Positions 25,819 through 39,100 of a DNA stretch of 64,000 nucleotides are shown here, one piece after another. Both the position numbers and the translations under genes were made by a program. Each line of letters starts with the position of its first letter. Within the stretch, counting starts at the first letter, position 1. The notes under the pieces are model-generated. The model was given only the letters and a program-made list of their open reading frames with translations. It did no database searches and had not been told where the DNA came from. This stretch comes from Byssothecium circinans (taxonomy: Eukaryota > Ascomycota > Dothideomycetes > Pleosporales > Massarinaceae), in assembly GCA_010015675.1 (NCBI GenBank), contig ML977009.1, forward strand, positions 302,564 through 366,563, in the 5' to 3' direction.

Positions 25819-27087
25819 TAGAGTAACTCCTACAAATTCTATTTTAAAACTAATAACTAATTTTAATAGAAAGAAGATAGGTTTAGATGACTATGACCGC
25901 TAAGCTCTAAGGTGTAGAAGGTCGTTAAGACAAATAACTTCTAGAGAGTACTAAGCATTTTAGCATGTAGTTAGTAATTTTGAAACAATATAAGGTCTAC
26001 TTAAAAGTTGTTGATTACAGGATTATCTATCTTGGCCTTCTATTTATTAGTAGGAAGGATTGCGCTATTTAAAGGTAATAGAACTATAAAGCTACTCCTT
26101 TAGTATTTGCTTTTAGTTTAGGTATAGTTATAGCTAATTATATAGTTTATCTATAAAAAGCTACACCTTAGGGACACTCTAAACCCTTCAACCTTAGGAT
26201 GCTACGTATAAGCCGTAGAACTAAGACTCTAACGCGGAGCAGTAACACTAACCTAGACTCTTAATAGTATAGTAACTCTTCGCGCCTAGCCTATTAGCAG
26301 AGCTAATAGCAGAAGCTAAGGAAGGCGCGAAAGAGAAGAGTAAGACTTAGCTAGCAGCTTCTAGCTCTAGGAAATACATTAGTGTATTTAACTTTTTTAA
26401 AACAAGTACGTTATATTCCCTATTCATCCCTTAATGTAACTAAGTGCGACGCAGCATACAATCAAGTCCTGCAATATCCCGAACTTCCATTAATCAACTG
26501 CAGCAACTGTAAGAATCTGATATATCTCTTAGCAGAAGTCTACATTATCTTCCTAGGTTAGCTTGCTAAGTCAAAGCTAGATAGCTTTTAAACGTAGTAG
26601 ATGATTCGCCACGCTATTTAAAAGCTATAAAAGAATGCGGCCTTAATTGTTAGAGAGGGTATATAGATTATTAGTCTTAATAAGAATTCTAATACGCTTT
26701 TAGTACGTTTCTACTCTTGCATTTAAATATAACATACTAACTTCATTTAGCGTTCTTTTAGCCTTAGAATTACTTTAGGACGCAACAAGACTATTAATCC
26801 ACGCTTTAGTATTTAGTATATAATTATTATTAAATGTAACACGGCCGCCTTGCTTTCTAGGTAGTTATGCTTAATAATATTGCTTTTCTAAGCACGCGAC
26901 TCCTTCGACCAGCAAAGCCTAGGGGCCATAATGAATAAGTAGGGTACCTAAATCTAAGCTTTCGATCGCAATGGTAAGCTCTTCGGACTAGCTGTTACTT
27001 GTAATTAGCATACTTTTTAAGATGCGCTAAGACGTAGTTACATAAAGGGGCCTTAAGTATATTATGCCATTAGGCACTAGTTAAAAA
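25819..27087. other. RIP-degraded sequence, nothing recognised
   Basis: No open frame. The reverse strand around 26,880-27,000 gives short protein-like patches but no continuous frame that could be named. Confidence 0.5.
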
Positions 27088-27760
27088 TTAGTGGATCTAC
27101 TTAAATAGTTTAAATATACTTAAGTAGAAACTAATCCTACCATTAAAATATAACTAGATTGCTAAAGCTAAGTTCTAAGTGTTTTAATCCCTAAACGCTA
27201 TAAAAAGTTTACTATTATAGTGCAATGCCTTCTCTGTCTCTTTAACTACTTTAATGTACCTCATCCGTTTAGTAAACTTTTTTTAGTTTAACTTTTTTTT
27301 ATAATAAAGCAGCCCGTCTATCACGGGCGGTATAATAGACAAATCTTTGATAAATTCAACTATCTCTTAAGGAGCAATAATCGCATTTTCCTAGTTAATT
27401 ACACTCTAAACATGGTACTTGGAATCTACAAGAATATTGCTTTTATATAGGTTAGTGTGAATAATTAAGAAGGGGCCTTCCTAAAAGCAATAATGCTACA
27501 CGAAGTTTAAAAGCTTTAACGGGAAGTCTTTAATAGACTTCAGGATCTCGTTAACATGCTTAACAGGTGTTCTTTCTTAAATTATATATTTATTATAAGG
27601 AAACTTTATTCCTTTCGCCTAGGCCTTAAAAAAATCTGCTACTAAGTCGAATAGGCCTCTTATTCTAGGTATAAAGCTAACAGAGTAGGTTCTATTAGAG
27701 AGTTAGATAACGCTTCTAATACTTAGAAAACATACTAATGCCATTTCAACCTAGTTCTAA
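27088..27760 (-). pseudogene. APH-type phosphotransferase relic (kinase fold)
   Basis: The reverse frame shows the C-terminal lobe of an aminoglycoside phosphotransferase/choline-kinase-like protein. The catalytic loop reads GPFLIIHTNLYKSNILVD and the metal-binding segment SVINxENAIIAP, then xEIVEFIKDLSIIPPV. Family members have HxD in the loop and an Asp in VIDWE; here both Asp are Asn (GAC to AAC, GAT to AAT) and the Trp after VIN is a stop. Upstream is FIPRIRGLFDLVADFFKA; downstream a helical tail ends near 27,088. The proteins phosphorylate small hydroxylated molecules; the substrate here is unknown. The N-terminal lobe beyond about 27,760 could not be followed and may lie behind an intron. 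Confidence 0.7.
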
Positions 27761-29879
27761 TAAGCTTAATATCACACATTAATTATCTGCTACGTACCTG
27801 TATTCTAGCTATTGTGGCATAGAATTGTGCTTTAAAATAAAGAGAAGTTTTACCCTTGTGCACATGCTATCTACTAAAAGAATCTATAGCTGTGTCTGCT
27901 AGAATATACTCTATAATTATAAAAGCAACGCTAACGTTATTATTACGGCTAAGCTCGTACGCAAATATCTCTAGAACTAGTATCGCTAACTATTCCTAAA
28001 TAACTTGAATAGTATAGACCTCATGTATTAAACGTTAAAGTAACTTTATAGTAGTATGCAGTTATAGTCGTGCTACCTAACTAGTTTTATCTTAAAAATT
28101 AAGTCACTAGACTACGTGCAGTCCGCCTATATTATACTTAAAAGAAAGCTAGCAGCTAATTTTGCTATTAAGGTTTGTAAGCATCCGTTTTACGCTGATC
28201 GCATATTCTTAGAGAGCCTTCTAATTAATAAGAGGTAGTAAGCATTTAGCGTTAATATCGCTCCTCTAATTAATAATTTAATGTCTGTAGTATTACGTTG
28301 TAAGGCTATAATAAGAATTCTTTAAACATTTCTACATAATAAAATTCTATAAGTTAAAGTTAGATGCATGGTAGGTAGGAAGCTAAACGAACTTTATCTA
28401 GACTAACGCTATGCTACATGAAAATTAGTAGGCCCTGTTAGAACAATTATTAGATATACGCTAATTAAGTAGAATCTTAGCTCTCTTATCGCTGTAATAA
28501 GTAGCTAAGGTATAATTAGCTAATTAGGTAAATGGTAAAAGTAGGTAAATAACTTTAATAGACACAAGTAGCTTAATACTATTATTACCTATTTATATCT
28601 TATATAATAGCATTTAGCATGCAGGCGCCATTAGCCAGTCCGTGTGCGCGGGGCAAAAAGGTTAACTTATATAAGATAATAATAACCTTAACTTGCTTTA
28701 CGCCTAGTAATAATGTATTGACCTGCGTCTCTTAGTACTACTATAGACATTATCTAGCTAATTAAGCTCTTTGCTACCGTCTCCCTACTGCATACCCGCG
28801 TTTATTAACCTCTTGCCTACCATCCTTTAGATCTATATATGCATGGCTTAAGATCGCTATATTTGCTTACATGCTACACTGCTTACTCTATCACCTCTAT
28901 AACTTAATATTCTTAATTAGCTCTTGCGCCTCCAATCTGCATTCCTTTAAACAAGCTTTTTTTTTTATTGCTAGCTCCTAATTATGGCGAGTATCACATT
29001 CTACATTTAGATCTAATGAATAATATTTGAGTAGTCTCCTTGACTTTGTGTCATAGCCCTTATAAGCTATGCGAAGAGCCTTTACGCCAAATGTCTAACA
29101 ATTGGGTGTAAGGGTGAAATGGTGTTAAAGGGTGGCACTTGCACCTACGGTTAAACCCATCCTAAAAATGATAATTAGCAATTATAGTTCTTAGTAGCTG
29201 TAAGAGGGCTTAGTATTATTAGTTTCCTAATATTTAAATTTAAAGGTAGGAATTAAATAGGCAATCAAACTCTTATCGTCGCACTATTATAGTTTAACTT
29301 TATCTCTATTTCTACTTATCTATAGTGCATGCATGGCTGTATGGTTCTATATTAGTAGAAGTAATAAGTCTATTAACACTAGGACTACGAACCCCTCCAT
29401 GCATAGGCTATAATACGCCGCTAGCGTTTTCGCAGTTATTATGCCACCTAATAATAGGTGCGAAAATAAATTCTTGCTTTTTTTACTGCGTTAGGCAGAC
29501 TTTAACTAAATATTAAGCGACGCTAATCGCTATAAGGTAGGTGACGAGGATAGTAGCCTAACTAGCTCGCGCCTAGTAGACAGCAGCGGGTCTAAGGTAC
29601 GCTAGTCTATATTAAAATAAAATTAATATTAACTATAAACCTAATTCTTATTAGTAAAACAAGCTAAGCCTCCTTGCCTTGCTAAAGAATCTACACCTAT
29701 CTTTCCTACTTAAGGATTTCTTAGTTGCACCTATACACCTACGCACTTCTATATCTCCGTGCTCCTAACCCGCACATCCCTGCCGCACTTTACTTACTAA
29801 AAATAATTTAGTCACATTAGCCGCGTAAGAATTTTTAGTTGTGTTACTGTCTTTAGTACACTACTACCATGCTTTTTTT
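27761..29879. other. RIP-degraded sequence, nothing recognised
   Basis: Probably includes the lost N-terminal part of the phosphotransferase gene up to about 28,150. Beyond that there is no readable frame. A 63-codon open frame at 29,325-29,516 lies in an otherwise dead stretch and is probably chance. Confidence 0.5.
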
Positions 29880-30830
29880 CTAGCAGCAATTTAAGCATTA
29901 GTTTATTAAGATTAGCGAAAATATTCAGACCAACGACGACTAAGGTCTAGATGGTATTCTTGAACAATTAGCAAGGCTTTAAGCGTAGGCAACTGTTTAG
30001 AAAACATTAGTGTTGGCTACTTAAATATTAAAGAGTTATCCTAGTAAAGACGCCCTCCTAAAGCAGTTAGCAATAAGAGTAAAGCACATTATTAAGTTTA
30101 CGTATAAGGGACCGTTCCATAATAAAGAAAAGAGTAAGCGTCCGTAAAAGCTTAAATGCAACGCCTTAAAGTTTTGCGGATTAGTATATACTATTTGACA
30201 GCTACTTGAACTATCGGAATTGTAGTTTAAATACCTCTTTAAATCCGTTGCAGGATTTGTCTATAGCTAAAAGCTTATATAGCATCTATACCGCAGCGAC
30301 ATTAATAGAGTTCTTAATCTTAAGATAGCCGCTAAAGATAAGTAGTTATATTAAGACTTTCTAATAGGTGAGTTTACTAAGGCTAAAATGCTGCGTTTAC
30401 GCAACTAATAGAGCTAGCAAATGTTAATTCAAAGCTACTTAAAAGGCCTAGCGTGAATAAAGATCATTCTGCTACTTTAAATAAGCTAGAGGTTAAGCCG
30501 ACTCCGCTAGTAGCATAGGATTTCTATAAATAAATGCCGCCTTCTAAGAGACCACCTAAAAGGCGAAGAGAAGAGTTTATAGATAGTGCTTTAGGCTTAA
30601 TTAAGTTAACTCTTGTAGCCTTGGCTAAGCTAGTTAAATAGGATCCTCTGTCTTAGACATTGCATAAGTATAAGTTTAATGCCTTCTACTTTAGAGTTAA
30701 TATTACTTTGCTTCTAATGCTTATCTCTTAAGTAGGGTTACTTACTAGCGATATATTTAAGTTAACTATTAAAGATGTTAAAGAAGTCGCCTAAATAGAC
30801 TAAGTTAGTAGCAATATTTGTTTAACGTAG
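29880..30830 (+). pseudogene. stop-broken frames, unknown protein
   Basis: Two forward stretches read for about 200 and 95 codons with TAG/TAA breaks. The first has segments like SYPSKDALLKQLAIRVKHII and KSVAGFVYSxKLIxHLYRSD. The second starts MPPSKRPPKRRREEF, a strongly basic run that could be a nuclear localisation signal, followed by a hydrophobic helix-rich part. Whether they belong to one gene is unclear because the frame changes between them. No family was recognised. Confidence 0.35.
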
Positions 30831-31610
30831 CTGCTTTACTTATAGATAGCACTATTTATTATAGTTCTAGTCTCTAATAGTCTAGCACTACAATATGCCT
30901 TTAGACTTAACTATCTGCAAAACATGTCATAAAATTACTCCTATTTTGTAACATATCTAAATCTAAGTGTACTAGTGTAGAAAAATACCTATTTAAGATG
31001 CTAATAGATTAAAACTAACTCTGTATCTTTCCTAGCACTACTAAGATATTTGAAATCTTAATTATTCCTCTTTTTATAGATTCTAAATGCTCTAGTACCT
31101 TTGGTGTTAATTAATACTAAGATTATTTAGGCAAAAGCTTCTTTAACAAGTTAAGTTAGAGGTCTCTTTTCTTATTTCGATAGCTCGCAGCTGCTAGGTC
31201 TTATCTGCAAAGTGATTAGTGTATACGTTCTTTATTACTACTCTTCATTACTAACCTTTTCTTCGTGAAACTCTAAAATCCTATTTTTATCTTTCTCTTT
31301 TACTATAATTCTTTCAACTTTTGTCGCTATTAATTCCTACTTAGACGGAGGATAGTTCGTTTTAGATCGTAGGCTACGATCTATGCGAGTGCGTTGCGTA
31401 TAGGGCATTTGCTTAAGGAGCAGTTACAAAAAAAAATATTTATTAAATTTAGGTAGAAGCGTTAAGATTATGATGTCCGTAGATATTATTTTTACTAGGA
31501 CGCTTAGGCCTCTTACATGCTAGGCTAAATGCGGTTATTGCTGCCTAAGCATGATTATCTAACCCACTATCATTATAAAAAGTAAGCTGCTGCTATAGTG
31601 TAATTATATT
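30831..31610. other. RIP-degraded sequence, nothing recognised
   Basis: Pyrimidine-rich around 31,220-31,320, otherwise featureless and without open frames. Confidence 0.5.
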
Positions 31611-31730
31611 AAACACGCAATAATCCTACTAAACACGCAACGATCCTACTAAACACGCAACGATCCCGCTAAATACGCAATGATTCCACCAAATACGCAA
31701 TGATCCTATTAGATACGCAACGATCACAAA
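31611..31730. repeat. six 20-bp tandem repeats
   Basis: Exactly phased copies of a unit near aaacacgcaacgatcctact run at 31,611, 31,631, 31,651, 31,671, 31,691 and 31,711. The left copies are most alike; those to the right drift by C/T changes (aaatacgcaatgattcc). The array lies directly upstream of the second transposase relic and may be part of that element's 5' end. No inverted counterpart was found on its 3' side. Confidence 0.85.
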
Positions 31731-31792
31731 CAATCATACATAACTATAGAATGATCGCAACTTATTACTAGCCTATTTTTAACCTCTCTACC

Positions 31793-33725
31793 ATGAATAC
31801 CATTACATCGCAGCTAGTGAATAGTTATCTTTACAACGGAATGACTAAGGTAGAAGACTATTATAAACCTTTTTATCTTAATTTAGATAACGTATTCTAC
31901 TATTAAACCACCTACACTATTAAACTGCTTATAATTCCTTGGCAATACCAACTCTATCTTTAACGCGAAAATGCCTTAACAATAAAGGTCTAAACGACTG
32001 TAACATGAAGGCAGACTATAGCTTACCCTTAACGTATATAATAGAGGCTAATTTGAAAGCTATTAAAGTACTGCTGCAGCCTTTAACGTTAAGCCTCGTG
32101 TCTTTACTAAACGCGCTAGAGGAATATCTTTTCAACTAGAAATAGTACTAAACTATTTAAAACTATCCTTAACTAAGTAGGAGATACTTATCTGATACAT
32201 CCTTAACTTTAATTCGCGAGGATTCGCGCCTACATTAGGCGAAGTATTAGATACAGCGAATAAACTATTACGTGAGCGGGGTAGTAAGAACGTGGGCATT
32301 AACTAGGTAGCATAGTTTATAAACTATTTAGAATAGTTATAAATAGTTTAGAACTATTTAAAGGACTGTTAGAAAGCAAAACAGGAAGATCCTAAGGTAG
32401 TTAGCGCGTGGTTTAAGCTTATACGGGATACTAAAGCAAAGTACAGCGTACACGATAATGATATACATAACTTTAATGAAACTAGCTTTTAGATAGGTGT
32501 TATTAGCTTTATGAAAGTAGTTACTAGCTTAGAGAAGTGAGCAAGGCCTACAATGGTTCAGCTAGGCGATAAAGAGTAAGTAACAGATATCTAGAGTATA
32601 TATTCAAATAGTATATTCACCCTACTATTTATTATATATAAAGGACGCGTCTACATCTCTTCGTGGTACTAGGAAGCTAATATACTACGCAATTAAAAGC
32701 TCTTAGTCTTAGAGAATAAATAGACGACTAATAAGCTTAGTCTCGTGTAGTTGAAGCACTTTAACGCGCATATAAAGGCAAGAACTATCAGCGTCTATTA
32801 GTTGCTAATTGTAGATAGCAACGAAAGCTACCTAAATCAAGATTTTAAGGATTATTGTTAAGATAATAAGATCCTTATGCTTTGTATGCTACTGTACTTG
32901 TTACACATCCTCTAGCTACTTGATGTGGTATTATTCTCGCCGCTTAAGCGCAAGTACTCTAAGATCGTTTAGGGCTTAGCGTAATAGCGCGTCTTTTATA
33001 TTAATAAGAAAGCGTTCCTACTAGCCTTTAAAGACGCGTTTTTAAGCGTATTTACAGTTCAGAACTATTAAAAGGCCTTTAAGGCAATAGGGCTAGTCCC
33101 TCTAAACGCGTAGATAGTACTTAATTACTTTAATATACGTATACGTACCCTACTAGGACCTTTACTACTAGAGACGCTATAGCTATTAAGGACTCTAAGT
33201 AATACACGCGAATTTAGCTCTTAGTTAAAGTTTATACGTAATTCTATTACTCAATCACCACAGACGGCGTAGGGTGGGCTTTCGCAGCTCGTCAAAGGTG
33301 CTAAGTTAGTGCTACATAGTACTGCGCTTATAAAGTCGCGCATTAAAGACCTTGAAAAGCAACTTAAGATAATAACTAAGCGTAAAACACGTAAGCGCAA
33401 GTATATTTAGAAGGGTAGTACTATGTAGTATAGTCCTACAGTAGACTAGAATAGTTCTAAACTATTAGGAATAGTTTAGAACTATAAAAGGGTGAAGGTA
33501 GAAGGTAAAAGTAAGGTATGATAACTACAATAACTAGGTGTTTAGTACTGTGGCAACTGCGGTAAGACTAGGCATAATACAAGAACTTATTAAGCTAATA
33601 AAGAGGGTTCTTCTAAGTTAAAGGCTAGTACTTAGTATATATTTTCAGATAGCGATGCGGATGATAATAATGATGATGCAGTTAAGTAAGTTAGTGTTAC
33701 TAAGGAATCGTAAGCAGTTTGATAG
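31793..33725 (+). pseudogene. second Fot1/pogo-like transposase, RIP-inactivated
   Basis: The forward frame from about 32,170 reads an HTH block (FNSRGFAPTLGEVLDTANK) and then the DDE core in the usual order: KYSVHDNDIHNFNETSF (first Asp now Asn), LLIVDSNESY (second Asp kept) and LLDVVLFSPLKRKYSK (third Asp kept). A C-terminal zinc knuckle (33,549-33,590) reads CGNCGKTRHNTRTY, the last Cys having become Tyr. An acidic tail (SDSDADDNNDDA) follows. The part from the ATG at 31,793 is worse preserved and its reading is uncertain. No TIR pair was found. It is related to, but clearly different from, the transposase at 15,203-16,850. Confidence 0.8.
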
Positions 33726-34237
33726 TGTAGGTAGTTTAATAGTAGAATACGTTAACTATAAGTACTTTATAAGTAAGGTAATACACTCTAGCCTTTCATA
33801 GAAAACTTATTAACTTTTGCTAGTAAAGTAGTGGCTAGAATTTAAAGTAATAATTTAAAGGCAGACATTAGGTATCCTTTAATATATAAGATTTATGATA
33901 GAGAAATAGAATATATCTAGAATAATAAATGATTTGGCTGCCTAGTCCTAATAGAACTACGAGCTACTTATGCTACTTAATACTAAGTCTTATGCTATTA
34001 TCTAGTCTATATATGCCTTTAAATTCTATAATAGTCTTTAACTACTTCACCTAGCTAGATACATTGTTGTAGAGAGTAGTTACGGCGCTAAGGCCTTATC
34101 TTAGATAAGTAATTAAATAAGTAAAGAGAGGTACTAGATCGTAGCTTTGCCTATGCTACGTTAGTAAGTATTAGACGTAGCTTCGCAAATACTAGGAAGC
34201 GTAGCTAAGAAATCCTTGTCTAGGGTATTAGCCTTCG
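33726..34237. other. RIP-degraded sequence, nothing recognised
   Basis: AT-rich host sequence or lost transposon end between the second transposase and the Gypsy insertion. No frame or repeat was recognised. Confidence 0.5.
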
Positions 34238-34699
34238 TGTTACGAGATAATGTATAAGCGCAGCCACGCAGGAATAATACGCTTAGGGAGAGTATTAGAT
34301 AGTAGGGCGTAGGATAGGGTCAAGGCGTTAATTACGTAACTATGATCCTGCTAAGACTTAGAGATCTTATGGATCCTAGGATTAAGTAGAGATCTAAGGA
34401 GCAGAAGGAGCAAAGGCTTTAGGCGGGATTAAAGACGCAATAGGGAAATAGAATAGGCAGTATAAAAACTAGACGGATTTTCTTTATCTTTCTAATTCTA
34501 GTTCTTTGTAGTCAACTCTTTATAGTTTATCTTTTACCTAGATTAAGACTTGTTAGTTATTCTATAGTTATTATAGAATTAGTTGCTTTTGCATATTTAC
34601 CTTTTAAACTACTAAAGCATACTACCTAACGTATATACCTTATACTAACCAACCTCCCCTAACATAGATCAGGCCTAGCAAGTATACCCCTTAGTAATA
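34238..34699 (+). repeat. 5' LTR, 462 bp
   Basis: Begins tgttacgagataatgtataa and ends agtaata where the other copy ends agtaaca, so the canonical TG...CA ends were present before mutation. The many differences from the 3' LTR are almost all C/T or G/A. Confidence 0.95.
34461..34467 (+). promoter_or_regulatory. TATA box in 5' LTR
   Basis: tataaaa about 225 bp into the LTR; the 3' LTR has tataaag at 41,402-41,408. A plausible U3 promoter of the element, now inside RIPed DNA. Confidence 0.5.
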
Positions 34700-34700
34700 C

Positions 34701-34720
34701 TTTGACTACCTATAGGTTCA
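34701..34720 (+). promoter_or_regulatory. candidate primer-binding site
   Basis: Just after the 5' LTR lies tttgactacctataggttca. Its complement ends in a form like a tRNA 3' end (TGAACC ... TCA instead of CCA), as expected if TGG was changed to TGA by RIP. The tRNA cannot be named. Confidence 0.35.
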
Positions 34721-34738
34721 AGAACTTAAACGTACGTA

Positions 34739-36120
34739 ATGGTAGCTCCTACTACCCTACGTACTACTAGCAGTAATGTTAGTACACCTACTTTAAGTCT
34801 AGCATTAGTAATAGCTAACTAGGCTAACTAGTTATAGCAGTAGGCTAAACAGATCAATAGGTTGATGCAGGCGATTACTTAACTCTAAGCTAAGGACACT
34901 ATACCCCGTAGAAAGATTACGGTGCTAGAGAAGTATAATAGAGGATAAGATAGCTTAAAGCTATTCCTTACTAACATAGATTTGTACTATTGATTCAACT
35001 CTATAACAAAGGACTAGGACAAGATCCTTGCAGCTAGTATGCACTTAAAGGATAGGGCAGCTACTTAGATGCAACCTTTTATAGACGACTATCTTACGAA
35101 TGAGATAAGGCATTGCAAGGACGACACGAAGGCTATCTTCAAGAGCTAGACAGCATTTAAGGAAGAGATTTAGAAGGTGTTTAGGGAACTTAACGAAGAG
35201 ACCTAGGTAGAGCAAAAGATATCTTAGATCTAGCAGGAGAAGTTAGTCGCTAAGTATGTAATAGAGTTTAAGCAGCTATAGTTAAAGATTAATTAGGATA
35301 ATGCGCTATTACGCATAGCCTTCTACAATAGGCTAAAGGAATTAGTTAAGGATAAGATAATCTATTACAATAAGCTAGACAATCTATAAGGCATAATTAA
35401 TCTAGCTACTTGAATTAATAATAGACTCTACAAACGAGCACTACAGAAGAAGCAAAAAGATATGACGTTTATTTTTAACTTTAAAAGATATAGAAAGCTA
35501 AAAACACCACAATACGACTAGGACGGCGATGTGGTGATGATAGACAAAGTTTAATAAAAAAAGCAATCTAATAAAAGCAAAGAAAGATAGCTAGATAGCC
35601 TAACCTATAAATAACGCTAAGAACGCTTTAAGAAAAAGGCATGCCTTAGATGTAGTAAAGTAGGGCACTTCCACAGAAACTACCTAAAGAACTAAAGCTA
35701 AGCAAGCAGGCTTAGAGTAGTCAAGATTAGGATGATTAAGTTTAAGGTAATAGGACCTAAGAAGGACGAACTAGAGGTGCTACGTTAGTATCTTACTCCT
35801 TGCCTACCTTTAGAATAAGATTAGGCTACGAAGTCATCTAACAGCAACGTTAGTAACATAGAATCTATCTTAGCCTTAATAACTCACCTTTTAAACTAGA
35901 TAGATGACCATGAGGTCCTTCGATAGCTTAAAGGTAATCTATGCTAGATATATAGAGACAACGCACATAAAGGCGAAACGTGTACCTAGGACATACTAGT
36001 ACGCGGTAGCCACACCTACGAAGTAGTAGTAGCAGCAATAAGAAATAAGGTCTACAAATAAAAGTATAATAAATTAAGATTAATGATGAACATAATAAAG
36101 TTGAATAGTACAACTGTATA
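34739..36120 (+). pseudogene. Gypsy gag, with CCHC zinc knuckle
   Basis: From the ATG the frame begins MVAPTTLRTTSSNVSTPT. It contains a capsid-type segment (LEKYNRGxDSLKLFLTNIDL) and reaches a zinc knuckle at 35,642-35,683 of pattern C-x2-C-x4-H-x4-Y. The final Tyr (TAC) stands for the Cys (TGC) of the normal motif. About 20 or more codons are TAG/TAA. Gag would package the element RNA in cytoplasmic particles. The frame runs on past the knuckle for about 145 codons; whether that part belonged to gag or to a gag-pol linker is unclear. Confidence 0.8.
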
Positions 36121-36130
36121 AGGGAGTATT

Positions 36131-39100
36131 ATGTCGCTTACCTGCAAGAAAGAAGAAGCGTGCGATACACGCTTGGATAGGCCTCCTACGCCCTTCTCCT
36201 AGAGAAGGATTGCTTAGAAGATAATTACTACGTACATCACTTTAAATATTAGCAAAAATAGCATGAGCGCTTAGGTTAGAGTAGGTGCTATAATATGCAC
36301 TACTAACTACACTAGCTTAGTAAGCATGTTGCAGGGTACTAGCTAGCTAGTTAAATAGATAAAAAAGTAATAGTATATAAAAATAACGCATGTCTCTACT
36401 ATTACCTTATAGGATATCTTTTAGATAAAGGACATAAGGAGCTTAAGTAAAATAAGTGTAAGGTACTTTTAGGATGCATGTTCTATCTCCTTCTAAAGGA
36501 AAAAGCAGCATAGGCTAGATATAAAGCTAGCTATAAACTACTACCTCCTTTTAAGTATCTAGCAGACGTATGCAAACGCCACGAATTCTTAGCTCTTTTT
36601 AACGAGACTAAGAAAGATGCTTTTAGACAAAAAACGACACTCACACGATAAATATGGCGAACGTTGCTAGAAACGCAACACTAGCTATAAGGCTATCTAG
36701 AAGATAAGGCTGCTAGAGATAATATCTTGCACACTTAAACTATAAGACACCTACTTAGAGCTATTAGAAGAGAGAGTTACAATAACCTACCCTACGAATA
36801 ATGCTTTGATAATATGTGTTAAACACATCTCTTAAAGAAACTATGGAAAGGATTCCCACGCAAGGACGAATCATTAACAGAACATACACGCATGTCATAG
36901 ATAGCTTGTTACGAGAATAATTGCTTAATCTATCTTTCTAATAAACAAGGATTAGGATAGTTTCTAACAAAATTAAAGAAGTTAAAAAACTAGGATGCCA
37001 CCAAGGATAAGGTCATGCTAGTGAGAGCACTTTTACGACGACCCTATATAATGTACGACACCCGGATCCACTAGTTTATTAATTAAAGGTAGAGGTATGC
37101 GTACACGGATACAGGCTTATAGTACTAGTAGATAGTAGAGCTGCATAGACAATTATCTCCTTACAAGTAATTAAGAAATATGACATACCCTATTAAAATA
37201 AGGAACGTCTAATATAAGTAGTATTAGCTAACGATAAACCGATGTCCTACGGCAATGGATTCTTAAGATTAGAAACCTAAGAAGTGTCATTCTACGTACT
37301 TAGAATTAAGGACACAACATCCCTTAACATTATAGATCTTAGTAAAGAAGACATGTTAATTAGTTATAATTAGCTTAGAAAGCATAATCCTACTATTAAT
37401 TAATAGAAAGGCACGATGTTTAGCTAAAAACTAGCGCGTAAGGTTGCTAGAACACGCTACGGAAGATTAAGCCTAGCAATCTAGAGCTTACCTAGTCAAA
37501 CTAAATGGATTAGCAAGATATTGCCTTATAAGGTTAGGAAGATCTATAAGAAAGACCCTTCACAAATAAGAGTTATCTAGATATAGAGAGTTACGCTTAT
37601 AAAGGATGAACCCTAACTAATGATACTACTAGAATATGAGGAGTTTTAAGACCTATTTAAAGAAATAGAGGAAACCGTATTACTAGATTACTAGGACTAG
37701 GATTATAAGATTCACCTAAAAGAAGGCGTGAAGCTGCGCCTAGGACTAATATATCCACTTACGCTAGACTAGCAACTAGAACTGCGGGAATACATTAAGA
37801 AGAACTTAAAGCAAGGATATATATAAAAGAGTGTAAGCCTGATAGCTTTACCAATTCTCTTCATCCTAAAAAGAATAGAAAGCTATGACTTTGTGTAGAT
37901 TATAGACAGCTTAACTACGTTATAAGAAAGAACTAATACTTTCTTTCCCTAATCTAGGAACTTATAGACTACCTCTAAGGAATCAAGTAGATTACGAAAT
38001 TCAATATACAAGACAGATTCTATTGAATATGGATAGCTAAGGGCTTTGAATAGCTAACTGCCTTTAAGACTTGATACGGACTATATGAGTATACGGTTAT
38101 GCCCTTTAAATTAACAAACGCGCCTACGATGTTTTAGGCACTTGTTAATAGAGCACTTTATAAATACTTAGACGTTTTTATGACTGCGTACCTAGATGAT
38201 ATACTAGTGTATACCTTAGGAACGCTTAAGGATCACGTTAAATACGTTAAGAAGATGCTTAAGAAGCTTAGAGAGTACTAATTGCCCTTATAGCTAAAGA
38301 AATGCGAATTCCACGTTATAGAGATAGATTACTTAGGATTTATCATATCATAAGAAGGCATTACTATAGACCCAAAGAAAGTTAAGACTGTAAAAGAATA
38401 GCTAAAACCTAAGATAGTTGAGGATGTGTAATTTTTTTTAAGATTTGCTAACTTCTACTAGAAGTTTATTTAGGGATACTTAAAGACTACAGCGCCTCTT
38501 ATAGAAATTACTAAGAAAGAGAATGGATTCTAATAGGGACAAGAATAGTAGAAGGCTTTTAAAAAGCTAAAGAAACTATTCTTATTAGCCTCTATGTTAT
38601 AGATGCATAACCTAGAACGACTACTGCGTATAGAAACAGATGCATTAGATTACGCCTTAGGAGCAATCCTCTTATAGCAAGGTAAAAATAAAAAGTAAAA
38701 ACTAGTGTTCTACTACTTTTAAAAGTTCTCTATAGTAGAACTTAACTACAACGTTTATAATAAGGAACTACTAGCGATAGTAGATGCCTTAAAATAATAG
38801 TAAGCCTAGTTAGTTAGCGCTAAACACTAGGTAGAGGTATATTTAGATTACTAGAATCTAATAAGTTTTATAATAACTAAGAAACTTAACTAATGACAGG
38901 TTAGATAGGCTAAAATAATAGTAGATTACGACTTTAAAGTACACCATCGCCTAGGATCGCTGAATAGGGCGGCGGATGCTCTTAGCCAAAGATCTAACCT
39001 TTAGGAAATAGATTAACCTATTACACACGACGCGGTCTTATAGAAGGATAAAGATAGTAGTCTAAGCTATAACTAACTATGACTATTCTAAGGAACTCTA

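Noticed and set aside
31611..31730. Telomere or CRISPR interpretation of the 20-bp array
   Set aside because: The unit is unlike the fungal telomere repeat and there are no spacers.
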